Positions 10,422-19,539 of a DNA stretch of 33,484 nt are shown here, piece after piece. How positions within the stretch are numbered: position 1 is the first letter of the stretch; each line of letters opens with the position of its first letter. A program made the translations under genes and the position numbers. The stretch lies in the NCBI GenBank assembly GCA_949287065.1, contig CASEEV010000038.1:1-33484 (forward strand), read 5' to 3'. Source of the DNA: an uncultured Collinsella sp. GTDB lineage: Bacteria > Actinomycetota > Coriobacteriia > Coriobacteriales > Coriobacteriaceae. The notes under the pieces are model-generated. The model was not told the origin of the DNA. It saw nothing but the letters and a program-made list of their open reading frames with translations, and ran no database searches.

Positions 10422-10480
10422 AGGCTTGAGCCCCCTCTCATCTACCTGCCGCGCCGCCGTACGCAACGCGGCGTTTCACA

Positions 10481-10510
10481 CGCGCGCCCGGGGAGAAACC
10501 CGGGCGCGCG
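10481..10510 (-). other. Strong hairpin between grpE and dnaJ
   Basis: CGCGCGCCCGGG and CCCGGGCGCGCG form a perfect 12-bp GC-only stem with a 6-nt loop, after the grpE stop and before the dnaJ start. There is no T-tract, so I read it as an intra-operon stabilising, processing or pausing hairpin that could set the relative dose of DnaK/GrpE and DnaJ/HspR. Confidence 0.5.
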
Positions 10511-10540
10511 ACGTCTGTTATACGGAATGCGGAACCACCG

Positions 10541-11383
10541 CTACTCGGCATCGTCGGCAGGCGCAGCGTCCTGCTCGTCGGATGCGTCGTCCGAAGGCGC
10601 CGGACGCTTTGCGCCGCCGTAGGTCACGGTGACCATGGCGCTGCGGACCACGTGGTCGCCCATGCGGTAACCCTTCTGGTACACGTCGTTAACCGTGTCA
10701 TCGTACTGGTTCGGGTCCTCCACACGGCCGACCGCCTGATGCTCGAGCGGGTTGAACGGCTCGCCGGCGGGGTCGATAACCTCGACGCCCTCCTTCTGGA
10801 GCACGCCCACGAGCTTGGAGTGAACCGCGTCGACACCGTCGACGAAGCTCCTCAGGTCGTCGGACATCTCGCCAGCGTGAGCGTGCGCGATGGCGCGCTC
10901 CATGTCGTCGATCACCGGGAGAAGGCCCTCGACGAGCTTCTCGGTAGCGCGCTCGCGCTCGGCGATGCGCTCCTGCGCGATGCGACGACGGTAGTTCTCC
11001 CAGTCGGCCTGCAGACGCGCGGTGCGGTCGGCGGCCTCCTTGGCCTTGGTGTCGGCTGCGCTCTGGCTGCCCAGCGCCTCTTCGAGCTGCGCGCGAACCT
11101 CGCTGAGCTCCTTCTTGGCGATCTCGAGCTGGACCTTGAAGTCGTCGTCGGCCGCCTGTTCGCCGGCCTTGATGGCCGCTTCGACCATCTCCTCCTCGGT
11201 CATGCCCTCGGGCTCCGCAGCCTCAGCGCCGGCAGCGTCGTCGGTAGCCGCATCAGCGGCACCGGCCGTTTGGTCCTCGGCGGTTTCATCGACCTCGACG
11301 GGGATTCTCACATCCTGCTCCTGGCTCTGATCGGGGGCGGCCCCGGAGGCCGCCCCGTTGGTATCTACTCGTACTGCGGACAT
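10541..11383 (-). CDS. grpE: Nucleotide exchange factor GrpE
   Basis: GrpE releases ADP from DnaK. The 280-residue protein has a long acidic low-complexity N-terminus (~1-75, Ala/Glu/Asp-rich). A coiled-coil dimer helix follows (~80-150, LEIAKKELSEVRAQLEEALG … LQADWENYRRRIAQERIAER). The beta-wing domain then has the family motifs LLPVIDDMERAI and 'VEVIDPAGEPFNPLEHQAV'. The family closing signature 'VYQKGYRMGDHVVRSAMVTV' is present. It is longer than the ~200-residue E. coli protein because both ends are extended by acidic sequence. AAGGACA lies upstream of ATG 11383. It lies 27 bp after dnaK in the same operon. Confidence 0.96.
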   Translation of the reverse strand: MSAVRVDTNGAASGAAPDQSQEQDVRIPVEVDETAEDQTAGAADAATDDAAGAEAAEPEGMTEEEMVEAAIKAGEQAADDDFKVQLEIAKKELSEVRAQLEEALGSQSAADTKAKEAADRTARLQADWENYRRRIAQERIAERERATEKLVEGLLPVIDDMERAIAHAHAGEMSDDLRSFVDGVDAVHSKLVGVLQKEGVEVIDPAGEPFNPLEHQAVGRVEDPNQYDDTVNDVYQKGYRMGDHVVRSAMVTVTYGGAKRPAPSDDASDEQDAAPADDAE

Positions 11384-11410
11384 AAGCCTGTCCTTCTCGA
11401 AAATACTCTG

Positions 11411-13309
<1,899 letters not shown>

Positions 13310-13381
13310 TGCGGACCTCTTTCCCTTAGGTTCCTTGCCGCCGCACGGGTTTCCGCGGGCGTTTCGCTCTGTACGCTCCTA

Positions 13382-13438
13382 ACTATAACCGTTATGTCGC
13401 GTCCTATACAAAATCTAAGTGAATTCATATAAGATTTT
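13382..13438 (-). promoter_or_regulatory. dnaK promoter with an overlapping inverted repeat
   Basis: On the minus strand TTGTAT (13406-13411) and TATAGT (13382-13387) are 18 bp apart, about 73 bp upstream of the dnaK GTG. AAAATCT (13410-13416) and AGATTTT (13432-13438) form a perfect 7-bp inverted repeat with a 15-bp spacer that contains TGAATTCA, overlapping the -35. It may be a regulator site. It resembles the HspR HAIR consensus only loosely. Confidence 0.45.
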
Positions 13439-13558
13439 TTACCGTCTTCACAGACAACCCTGCACCCGGAAGACCGACGTCCAAACTCCGGGAATCACAT
13501 CTCGGAATGTTATACAAGGCTTACTCGGTGAACGGCGGAAATAAGCGGTTACCAAGCA

Positions 13559-13586
13559 TTGCAATGCCCGGCCGTCGTGGTATGTT
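13559..13586 (+). promoter_or_regulatory. Ferredoxin gene promoter
   Basis: TTGCAA (13559-13564) and TATGTT (13581-13586) are 16 bp apart and about 52 bp upstream of the start at 13638. A strong GAGGAGGT ribosome site lies just before the ATG. Confidence 0.5.
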
Positions 13587-13637
13587 GTTCAACGAGAACT
13601 CGACGACAGACGTCGGGTAGCACAGAGGAGGTACATT

Positions 13638-13823
13638 ATGGCTCATCCTGTTATTGATGCTGACGAGTGCATCGCTTGCGGCGTTTGCGTTGACGCTTGC
13701 CCCCAGGGCGTTATCGAGCTGGGCGACTCCGCCGCTCAGGTCACCGACGAGGATTCCTGCATCGCCTGCGGCGTTTGCATGGACCAGTGCCCGGCCGGCG
13801 CGATCACCGAGATCGCCGAGTAG
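13638..13823 (+). CDS. Small 2[4Fe-4S] ferredoxin
   Basis: A 61-residue clostridial-type ferredoxin, a soluble low-potential electron carrier. Two complete cluster motifs CxxCxxCxxxCP are present: C11, C14, C17, C21-P and C41, C44, C47, C51-P, with the pseudo-twofold symmetry IACGVCVDACP / IACGVCMDQCP. The strong GAGGAGGT site, own promoter and own terminator suggest a highly expressed monocistronic gene. Codon choice at the start (GCT, CCT, GTT) is less GC-biased than neighbours, as often in highly expressed genes. Its partners, for example pyruvate:ferredoxin oxidoreductase or a hydrogenase, are not in the window. Confidence 0.96.
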   Translation: MAHPVIDADECIACGVCVDACPQGVIELGDSAAQVTDEDSCIACGVCMDQCPAGAITEIAE

Positions 13824-13875
13824 CTTTTAGCCACTCGCCCAGCGGGCGCATGAGCGCCCCCGCACCGTACGAAAA

Positions 13876-13904
13876 GGGCCCCGCTCGCCGCGGGGCTCTT
13901 TTTT
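13876..13904 (+). terminator. Rho-independent terminator of the ferredoxin gene
   Basis: GGGCCCCGC and GCGGGGCTC form a 9-bp stem (one G-T pair) with a TCGCC loop, followed by six T. It lies 52 bp past the ferredoxin stop. Confidence 0.9.
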
Positions 13905-13939
13905 ATTATCGCTTGCTCTGCCGTGCGAACGCCACGGTA

Positions 13940-13950
13940 CCCCCCCCCCC
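13940..13950. repeat. Homopolymer of 11 C (G on the niaR strand)
   Basis: An uninterrupted run of 11 cytosines lies between the ferredoxin terminator and the niaR stop, 16 bp outside niaR. It is a site prone to slippage or to sequencing error; it does not alter a reading frame here. Confidence 0.9.
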
Positions 13951-13966
13951 GCACCGCGGGCGCCGT

Positions 13967-14521
13967 TCACGCGCCGAACTCCTCGCGCTCGTAGGGCAGC
14001 ACCTCGGCCAGGTACCCGCGGTCGCCGAGCGCACGCTCGATCTCGTCGAGTGCCTCTTCGCTCGGCGCGCTCACATGGTGAAAGTGGTACCCGCTCGTTA
14101 CCGTCATGAGCGGCGACGACTTGCCCGTCTCGATATCGTGCAGATACGCCGCCACGTCGCGCCGGCTCTCCACGCCGAGAGGGGCCGAGATCTTGCCGTA
14201 TGCGCGATGGTTCACGGCAACGTCCTCAACGCAGCCGCCCCTGTCGACGATGAGGGTGAGCTCGTCGAGCGTGTCGGCGACGCTGTGGCGCACCTTAAAG
14301 AGACGGCGCGGGCGCCCGTCCTGCGACGAGCTCTCTTTCTCGCACACGTAGCCGCGGTTGGTGGCGCTGATCCGCACGCCGGAGCTGCGCAAAAGGGCAA
14401 CATCCTGCACGATCACCTGGCGACTCACGCCGAAGCGCTTCGCCAGATCCGCGCCCGAGACGGGCTGCGCCGCGTCGCGCAGCGCGGCAAGAATCGCCGA
14501 CCTTCTCTGCTCCCCCGACAT
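13967..14521 (-). CDS. niaR: Niacin-responsive NAD-synthesis repressor NiaR (HTH_11 plus 3H domain)
   Basis: A 184-residue repressor. Residues ~5-58 form an HTH_11 winged helix (RRSAILAALRDAAQPVSGAD, LAKRFGVSRQVIVQDVALLR). Residues ~77-175 form the 3H domain, named for conserved histidines that bind metal and niacin; candidate ligands are H79, H105, H146 and H148 in 'VRHSVADTLDELTLI', 'AVNHRAYGKI' and 'SGYHFHHV'. NiaR (YrxA) represses NAD-synthesis and niacin-uptake genes when niacin is present. It is the last gene after nadA, nadB and nadC on the same strand, 61 bp downstream of nadC, so it probably controls its own operon through the palindrome at the nadA promoter. Confidence 0.92.
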   Translation of the reverse strand: MSGEQRRSAILAALRDAAQPVSGADLAKRFGVSRQVIVQDVALLRSSGVRISATNRGYVCEKESSSQDGRPRRLFKVRHSVADTLDELTLIVDRGGCVEDVAVNHRAYGKISAPLGVESRRDVAAYLHDIETGKSSPLMTVTSGYHFHHVSAPSEEALDEIERALGDRGYLAEVLPYEREEFGA

Positions 14522-14582
14522 ACACCCTCCTCCAACCGTTTTCTTGCGCGCCGGATGTTCCCGACCAAACCCCCGTGCGCGC

Positions 14583-15488
14583 CTACAACAGGCGCAGATG
14601 CTTCATGCTGAGGTCGAGAATGCCCGCCGAATGCGTGAGCGCGCCCGAAGAGACGTAGTCGACGCCCAGGTCCACGAGCGCCTGCATGTTCTCAGCCGTG
14701 ACGTTGCCCGAGCACTCCGTCTTGGCGCGCCCGTCGATAAGACGGATGGCCTCCGCCATCTCGTCATGCGTCATGTTGTCGAACATGATGATGTCGGCGC
14801 CGGCCTCAACGGCCTCGCGCACGCCCTCGAGGCTCTCGACCTCCACCTCGACCGTGCAGACAAACGGCGCGCGCTCGCGCGCGGCCGCCACGGCCTCGGC
14901 GATGCCGCCCGCCGCGTCGATATGGTTGTCTTTGAGCATCACGGCCTGGCTCAGGTTGTAGCGATGGTTGCGCGCACCGCCCGCGCGCACGGCATCCTTC
15001 TCGAACACGCGCATGTTGGGCGTGGTCTTGCGCGTGTCCACCAGCGTGGTGCGCGTGCCCTCGAGCATAGCCGCCACGCGATGCGTGTAGGTGGCGATGC
15101 CGCTCATGCGCTGCAGGTAGTTGAGCGCAACGCGCTCGCCCGAAAGCAGGGCGCGCGCATCGCCCGTCATGTGTCCGAGAAGCTCGCCCGAACGCACCTC
15201 GCAGCCGTCTGCCACGAGCGGGGCGCCCGGCGCGGCTTCCTCAGGCTCGCCCGCGCGCTGACCGCGCGGGCAGCGCACCAAGCGCGCCTCGGGGTCGAGC
15301 AGCTGAAACGTACGCTCGTACACATCGAGGCCGCTAATCACGCCGTCCTGTTTGGCAATGAGCTCGACCGTGGCGGGGTGCGCCTCGGGCATGACCGCCT
15401 CGGTCGAGAGGTCGCCCGCGTTCATGTCCTCGCGCAGGGCCGCCATGATGAGCGGCTCGGCGGCAAGCTTGAGCGTAACGGGATCCAT
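14583..15488 (-). CDS. nadC: Nicotinate-nucleotide pyrophosphorylase (carboxylating), quinolinate phosphoribosyltransferase
   Basis: NadC converts quinolinate and PRPP to nicotinate mononucleotide, CO2 and pyrophosphate, the third step of de novo NAD synthesis. The 301-residue protein shows 'LNYLQRMSGIATYTHRVAAM', the signature 'LVDTRKTTPNMRVFEKDAVR' followed by 'AGGARNHRYNLSQAVMLKDN', and the barrel motifs 'VEVEVESLEG', 'IIMFDNMTHDEMAEAI' and 'ECSGNVTAENM', which supply PRPP and quinolinate contacts. A short extra loop around residue 80 (RAGEPEEAAPGAP) is not typical. AAGGAG lies upstream of ATG 15488, and only 5 bp separate it from nadB, so the two are translationally coupled. Confidence 0.97.
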   Translation of the reverse strand: MDPVTLKLAAEPLIMAALREDMNAGDLSTEAVMPEAHPATVELIAKQDGVISGLDVYERTFQLLDPEARLVRCPRGQRAGEPEEAAPGAPLVADGCEVRSGELLGHMTGDARALLSGERVALNYLQRMSGIATYTHRVAAMLEGTRTTLVDTRKTTPNMRVFEKDAVRAGGARNHRYNLSQAVMLKDNHIDAAGGIAEAVAAARERAPFVCTVEVEVESLEGVREAVEAGADIIMFDNMTHDEMAEAIRLIDGRAKTECSGNVTAENMQALVDLGVDYVSSGALTHSAGILDLSMKHLRLL

Positions 15489-15493
15489 GTTCC

Positions 15494-17515
15494 CTACTCC
15501 TTCTTCTCGTGCGGCTCGGCGGCAGGCGCTTCGTCGGCCGGGGCGTCCTCGGAGGCTGCCTCGCCAGGGGCGTCGTCGGAGGCAGTAGCATCCTCGACAG
15601 CCTCATCTGCAATGTCCTCGTCATCGGCAGCAGCATCGGCAGCTTCGGCGCCGGCTTCTGCGGCGTCCTCCGTCTCGGCTGCCTCCACCTCGGCTGCCTT
15701 CGCCTCGGGCTCGCAATCGCCGTCGCTCTCGTCGGCAGATTGCTCCCCTGCGACGTTGGCGTCGGATTCAGCGTTCGCGGCGGCATCCGTCTCCTCGTCG
15801 GAAGCAGAATCAGCAGCCTCGCTGCTCTCCGCAGGCTCCGGATCCTCGGACACGTCGTCAGCGTCCCCTGCGGCCTCGCCCTCGCCGGCAGGCACAGCGC
15901 CCTTCTCGGCAGCCTCAACAGGTGCAGCCTCCACCTCGGGCCCATCGCCCTCGGCGGCCACGGCCGCCTCCTCTGCCACGACCTCGACCGCTCCGTCGAC
16001 CATCTCTTCTCCGTCAACCGTGACCTCGGGCAGGTCCTCGCCGGGCACCACCACCGGGGCGTCGAGCGAGGCGAGCGCGGCCGACACGGCCTCCTCGTCG
16101 GTCAGCTCGGGCGCCGGGTCGGTGCTCACAAACGTGCCCGCGGGCTTGATCGACTCCGGGTCGAGGGTCCCGAGCAGGTTCTCCGGCTCGGGCGCAGGCT
16201 TCTTCTTGGGCTGCGCCGGCGCGCTTTTGCGCACAATGCGCTCAAAGGTCGCCTGCGGCATCATCACCACCGGCAGGCTGCGGCCGGCGGCAATGCGGTA
16301 GGCGGCGCGGCGCGCAAACACGAGCGCCTCGAGCAGGCTGTTGCTCGCCAGGCGGTTCTTGCCGTGCACGCCGTTGCAGCTCGTCTCGCCTACGGCAAAG
16401 AGGTGCGGGCACGTGGTCTGCGAGTCCTTGTCTACGTGCACGCCGCCCATGAAGTAGTGCTGCGCCGGCACCACCGGAATGGGGTCGGTCGTAATGTCGT
16501 AGCCCGCCTCGAGGCAGTGCTCGTAGATGTTGCGGAAATGCGTCTTGATGATGTCGGGGTTCACGAGCTCAAACGACAGCCGCACGTAGTCGGACCCCTC
16601 CTCGGCCATCTTGTCCAAAATGGCCTGGGTCACCACGTCACGCGGGTCGAGCTCGTTGCAGAAGCGCTTGCCCTCGGCGTCGAGAAGCACGGCGCCCTCG
16701 CCGCGGCACGACTCCGAGATAAGGAAGGCGCGCCCGGGCTCGGTGGTGTAGAGGCTCGTGGGGTGAATCTGCACGTAATCCAGGTGCTCGCAGGCAATGC
16801 CGTGGTTCTGGGCGATGCGGCACGCGTCGCCGGTGAGCAGCGGGAAGTTGGTGGAGCGCTCGTAGGAGCCGCCCACGCCGCCTGTGGCCATGATGGTGTC
16901 GTGAGCGCTGATCGTAAAGACCTCGCCCTCGGCAGTGCGCGCCTCGATGCCGGCGCAGGTCACGCCGGTGAGCTTGGGAAACTCCTCCCCCGAGCGCTCG
17001 GCGGCCATCTCCTCAACCGAAAGCGGCACGGCCTCGAGCACCAGGTCGCGCATCTCGACGTGCTCAAGAATGCGCACGTTGGGCATCTTGCGCACGGCGG
17101 CGAGCAGCGCGGTGGTGATCTCCTTGCCGGTCTCGTCGGCGTGGAAGCAGATGCGCGGACGCGAGTGCGCGCCCTCGCGCGTAAAGGCGAGATGCCCCTC
17201 GTCGTCGCGCTCAAAGCGCACGCCGTAGCCGATAAGGTCCGACACCACGGCGCGGCTGCCGCGGATCATGATGTCGACGCTCTCGGCGCGGTTCTCGTTA
17301 TGACCGGCGATCATGGTGTCTTCAAAGTACGCGTCGTAGTCGTCGTCTTCGGCGAGCACGCAGATGCCGCCCTGTGCGAGCATGGAGTCGCACTCGTCTA
17401 CGGCGCCTTTGGAAAGCATGATGATATTGGTGGCGCGCGGCATCTTGAGCGCGGCGTACAGTCCCGCAACGCCGCACCCCGCGATCACCACGTCGCAGGT
17501 TAGGTTTTCGGCCAT
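15494..17515 (-). CDS. nadB: L-aspartate oxidase with a long acidic C-terminal tail in place of the normal C-terminal domain
   Basis: NadB oxidises L-aspartate to iminoaspartate for quinolinate synthesis. The FAD site is at 'DVVIAGCGVAGLYAAL' (GxGxxG at 13-18). Catalytic and substrate residues are visible as H251 (QIHPTSLY), R271 (SCRGEGAVLL), H353 (AQHYFMGGV) and R388 in 'GVHGKNRLASNSLLEALVFA'. The catalytic FAD plus capping region ends near residue 430. Most NadB and related flavoproteins (~530-540 residues) then have a helical domain of ~100 residues. Here it is absent and replaced by ~243 residues of Ala/Glu/Asp/Pro-rich low-complexity sequence ending HEKKE, giving 673 in all. The start at 17515 has a strong AAGGAGGT site that overlaps the nadA end. 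Confidence 0.93.
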   Translation of the reverse strand: MAENLTCDVVIAGCGVAGLYAALKMPRATNIIMLSKGAVDECDSMLAQGGICVLAEDDDYDAYFEDTMIAGHNENRAESVDIMIRGSRAVVSDLIGYGVRFERDDEGHLAFTREGAHSRPRICFHADETGKEITTALLAAVRKMPNVRILEHVEMRDLVLEAVPLSVEEMAAERSGEEFPKLTGVTCAGIEARTAEGEVFTISAHDTIMATGGVGGSYERSTNFPLLTGDACRIAQNHGIACEHLDYVQIHPTSLYTTEPGRAFLISESCRGEGAVLLDAEGKRFCNELDPRDVVTQAILDKMAEEGSDYVRLSFELVNPDIIKTHFRNIYEHCLEAGYDITTDPIPVVPAQHYFMGGVHVDKDSQTTCPHLFAVGETSCNGVHGKNRLASNSLLEALVFARRAAYRIAAGRSLPVVMMPQATFERIVRKSAPAQPKKKPAPEPENLLGTLDPESIKPAGTFVSTDPAPELTDEEAVSAALASLDAPVVVPGEDLPEVTVDGEEMVDGAVEVVAEEAAVAAEGDGPEVEAAPVEAAEKGAVPAGEGEAAGDADDVSEDPEPAESSEAADSASDEETDAAANAESDANVAGEQSADESDGDCEPEAKAAEVEAAETEDAAEAGAEAADAAADDEDIADEAVEDATASDDAPGEAASEDAPADEAPAAEPHEKKE

Positions 17516-17518
17516 GGG

Positions 17519-18550
17519 CTACCTCCTTGCCATCTGGAGCATGCGTTCCAGAGTACGCTTGGCAGGGGCCACGAGGGGCGCATCCACAGAGACGCCACGG
17601 ACGAATCCGCGAACGGCATCCGGTGCGTCGGCGGCACCCGGGGCCGCGTCGGGCGCTCCGGCAGCGGCGGCGTCGTTCTCGCCCGGCAGCGGGGCCTGGC
17701 GCAGGGCGGAGACGAGCTTCTCGAGCGTGATCTTGTCCATCTCGGGGCAGCGGGCCTGCTCGGGGAAGAGGAAGCGCTTGCCGGTGCCCTCGGTGCGGCG
17801 CGCGAGCTCGGCGCGCACGCCGTCCATGGTAACGACGACAAACTCGGGCGCGTCCGACTGCTCGGCGGCGGCGATGATCTCGGCCGTGGAGCCGATGACG
17901 TCGGCAAGCGCCAGTACGTCGGCGGCGCACTCGGGATGCGCGAGCACGAGCGCGTCCGGATGGGCCGCCTTGAGGCGCGCCACCTCACGTGCCGGGATGT
18001 TCGCATGGAAGGGGCAACACCCCTGGTTGAGAATCACGTGCTTCTCGGGTACCTGCTCGGCCACGTAGGCGCCCAGGTGCTCGTCGGGGATAAAGAGCAC
18101 GTGGCGCTGCGGCAGCGCACGCACAATGGCCACGGCGTTGGACGAGGTCACGCAGACGTCGGACCAGCTCTTGATCTCGGCGGTGGAGTTTACGTAGCAG
18201 GCAACGGCCAGGTCGCTGCCGTAGCGCTCGCGCGCCTGCTCAACGGTCTCTCGCAGCACCATGTGAGCCATGGGGCAGTCGGCGCCCGGCTCGGGGAGAA
18301 TGACCGTTTTGCCGGGGTTCAGAAGCTTCATGCTCTCGCCCATGAACTCGACGCCGCAGATCACGAGCGTCGTTTGGGGCAGCTCGACCGCGAGCTTGGC
18401 CAGGGCAAACGAGTCGCCCACGTGGTCGGCCGCGCGCTGAACCTCGGGGGCAACGTAGTAATGGGCAAGGACGGCCGCGTTGCGCTCGGCTTTGAGCTGC
18501 TCGATCTCGTCGAGAAGCGCACGCGTGCGGGGGCTCAGGGAATCTGCCAT
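17519..18550 (-). CDS. nadA: Quinolinate synthase NadA
   Basis: NadA condenses iminoaspartate with dihydroxyacetone phosphate to quinolinate using a [4Fe-4S] cluster. The 343-residue protein has three pseudo-repeat domains and the three cluster cysteines C92 (GADCPMAHM), C179 (NQGCCPFHANI) and C268 (ARCPEMDKI), plus 'VLAHYYVAPEVQRAADHVGD' at the start and 'VVCGVEFMGES'-type residues (VICGVEFMGESMKLLNP). An Ala/Asp-rich insert of ~30 residues near 290-318 precedes the last helix. I start at ATG 18550, with GGAGGT 6 nt upstream; a longer in-frame opening from 18667 would begin inside the promoter. It is the first gene of nadA-nadB-nadC-niaR; nadB starts 3 bp after its stop. Confidence 0.96.
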   Translation of the reverse strand: MADSLSPRTRALLDEIEQLKAERNAAVLAHYYVAPEVQRAADHVGDSFALAKLAVELPQTTLVICGVEFMGESMKLLNPGKTVILPEPGADCPMAHMVLRETVEQARERYGSDLAVACYVNSTAEIKSWSDVCVTSSNAVAIVRALPQRHVLFIPDEHLGAYVAEQVPEKHVILNQGCCPFHANIPAREVARLKAAHPDALVLAHPECAADVLALADVIGSTAEIIAAAEQSDAPEFVVVTMDGVRAELARRTEGTGKRFLFPEQARCPEMDKITLEKLVSALRQAPLPGENDAAAAGAPDAAPGAADAPDAVRGFVRGVSVDAPLVAPAKRTLERMLQMARR

Positions 18551-18633
18551 GCCGTACCTCCTCAGGGTGCTGCGCCGGCGCGCCTGCCCCGGGCGGAGCA
18601 GCGGGCGCCCATGGCGCAAAGGCATTGCGCGAA

Positions 18634-18673
18634 AGTATGGCACGGCGCCTGTCAGGTGACAAGACACCTGACA
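18634..18673 (-). promoter_or_regulatory. nadA promoter with overlapping operator (probable NiaR site)
   Basis: On the minus strand TTGTCA (18657-18662) and CATACT (18634-18639) are 17 bp apart. A perfect inverted repeat, TGTCAGGTG-N6-CACCTGACA (18650-18673), covers the -35 box. Minus-strand sequence also shows an imperfect tandem repeat TCTTGTCAGGTG / TCTTGTCACCTG. The position fits repression of nadABC-niaR by NiaR; the assignment to NiaR is inference from context. Confidence 0.65.
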
Positions 18674-18701
18674 AGACAGACATATTCGCGGGTGCGCGGG
18701 C

Positions 18702-19256
18702 CTAGTACGGGGCGCCCTCGGGCGGGAGCTGCTTAAGGTAGGCCCACATGCGCTGCTTGGCGCGCGGGTCGGTGAGCGCCGCCTCGAAGCCGTCGAGCGC
18801 GAGCATGCGACGGCCCATGACCGGCGCCACGAGCCCGGGCATGAGCGCGGCGGTGTTGAAGTCCTCGATAAGCGCGAGCTCCTCGGCGTAGGCCTCGCGC
18901 AGCTCGTCGGCGGCCGCGTTGTCGACCGCCACCACGGCCTCGGGATCGAGGGCCTCGAGCGCCTCCCTGAAGAGCGCGGGCTCGAGCGGGCCCTCGTCGC
19001 CGCACGAAGCGAGCGCGCAGAAGTCCTCCGGAGCGTAGCCCAGGCGCGCGAGCGCCGCCCTGAGCGCCACGCCGTCGGCGCCGCCCATGAGGTCGGAGCC
19101 GGCGCGCTCGGCGTCGTCGAGCTCGCCCTTCACCAGCACGATCGACGAGAACACGTTGCCGCACACCCACACCCCGCGCTCGGCGAGCGAGGCAAACTCG
19201 CGCCTGAGCGCCTCAACGTGCGCAGCCTTGATCTGCGTGTTGGGAATCTGAGCCAT
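18702..19256 (-). CDS. Unassigned 184-residue protein, probably a degenerate uracil-DNA-glycosylase-fold protein
   Basis: No confident family assignment. The order of segments resembles family 4 uracil-DNA glycosylases. 'IVLVKGELDDAERAGSDLMG' then 'ADGVALRAALARLGY' stands where those have 'VGE.PG..ED..G.PFVG.AG..LD..L...G'. 'LDPEAVVAVDNAAADELREA' stands where they have 'L.P.VIV.LG..A'. 'LDGFEAALTDPRAKQRMWAY' stands for the 'HP…L…K…W' end. The catalytic GE-PG-E and HP motifs are altered, and I see no cluster cysteine quartet, so it would be inactive as a glycosylase. I start at ATG 19256 with GGGGTGG close upstream; in-frame ATG 19286 and TTG 19295 are alternatives. It is divergent from trxA. 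Confidence 0.6.
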   Translation of the reverse strand: MAQIPNTQIKAAHVEALRREFASLAERGVWVCGNVFSSIVLVKGELDDAERAGSDLMGGADGVALRAALARLGYAPEDFCALASCGDEGPLEPALFREALEALDPEAVVAVDNAAADELREAYAEELALIEDFNTAALMPGLVAPVMGRRMLALDGFEAALTDPRAKQRMWAYLKQLPPEGAPY

Positions 19257-19397
19257 ACCCACCCCGGAGAAAACGAGATCTTGCATCGGCGTCAACGGCG
19301 GCGAGCAGCCCAGCGAGCGCGCAGGCGATCAGCGAGCAGGCAGCTGGGCGAGCGCGCAAACCGCGCGCTTCTCCCTCTCGGAGCCGCGACACCGTCA

Positions 19398-19452
19398 ATT
19401 CTACCCCGCTCGCTGGATGCGCGCGCAACTTCTCGGTGCCGGTGGGTATAAA
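19398..19452. promoter_or_regulatory. Weak divergent promoter region between the 184-residue protein and trxA
   Basis: TATAAA at 19447-19452 on the plus strand is a plausible trxA -10 with only a poor -35 (GCAACT, 19425-19430, 16 bp spacing). On the minus strand TAGAAT (19398-19403) could serve the opposite gene, with TTGCGC 19 bp upstream. The rest of the 283-bp gap 19257-19539 shows nothing that I can name. Confidence 0.3.
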
Positions 19453-19539
19453 CCTTGCGCACTGAGACGACGCGCGCCGGGGCACGAGGGGCGCGCAGCG
19501 CTGCGCCAACCCGCCCGGCGCTCATACAAGGAGGTCCCC

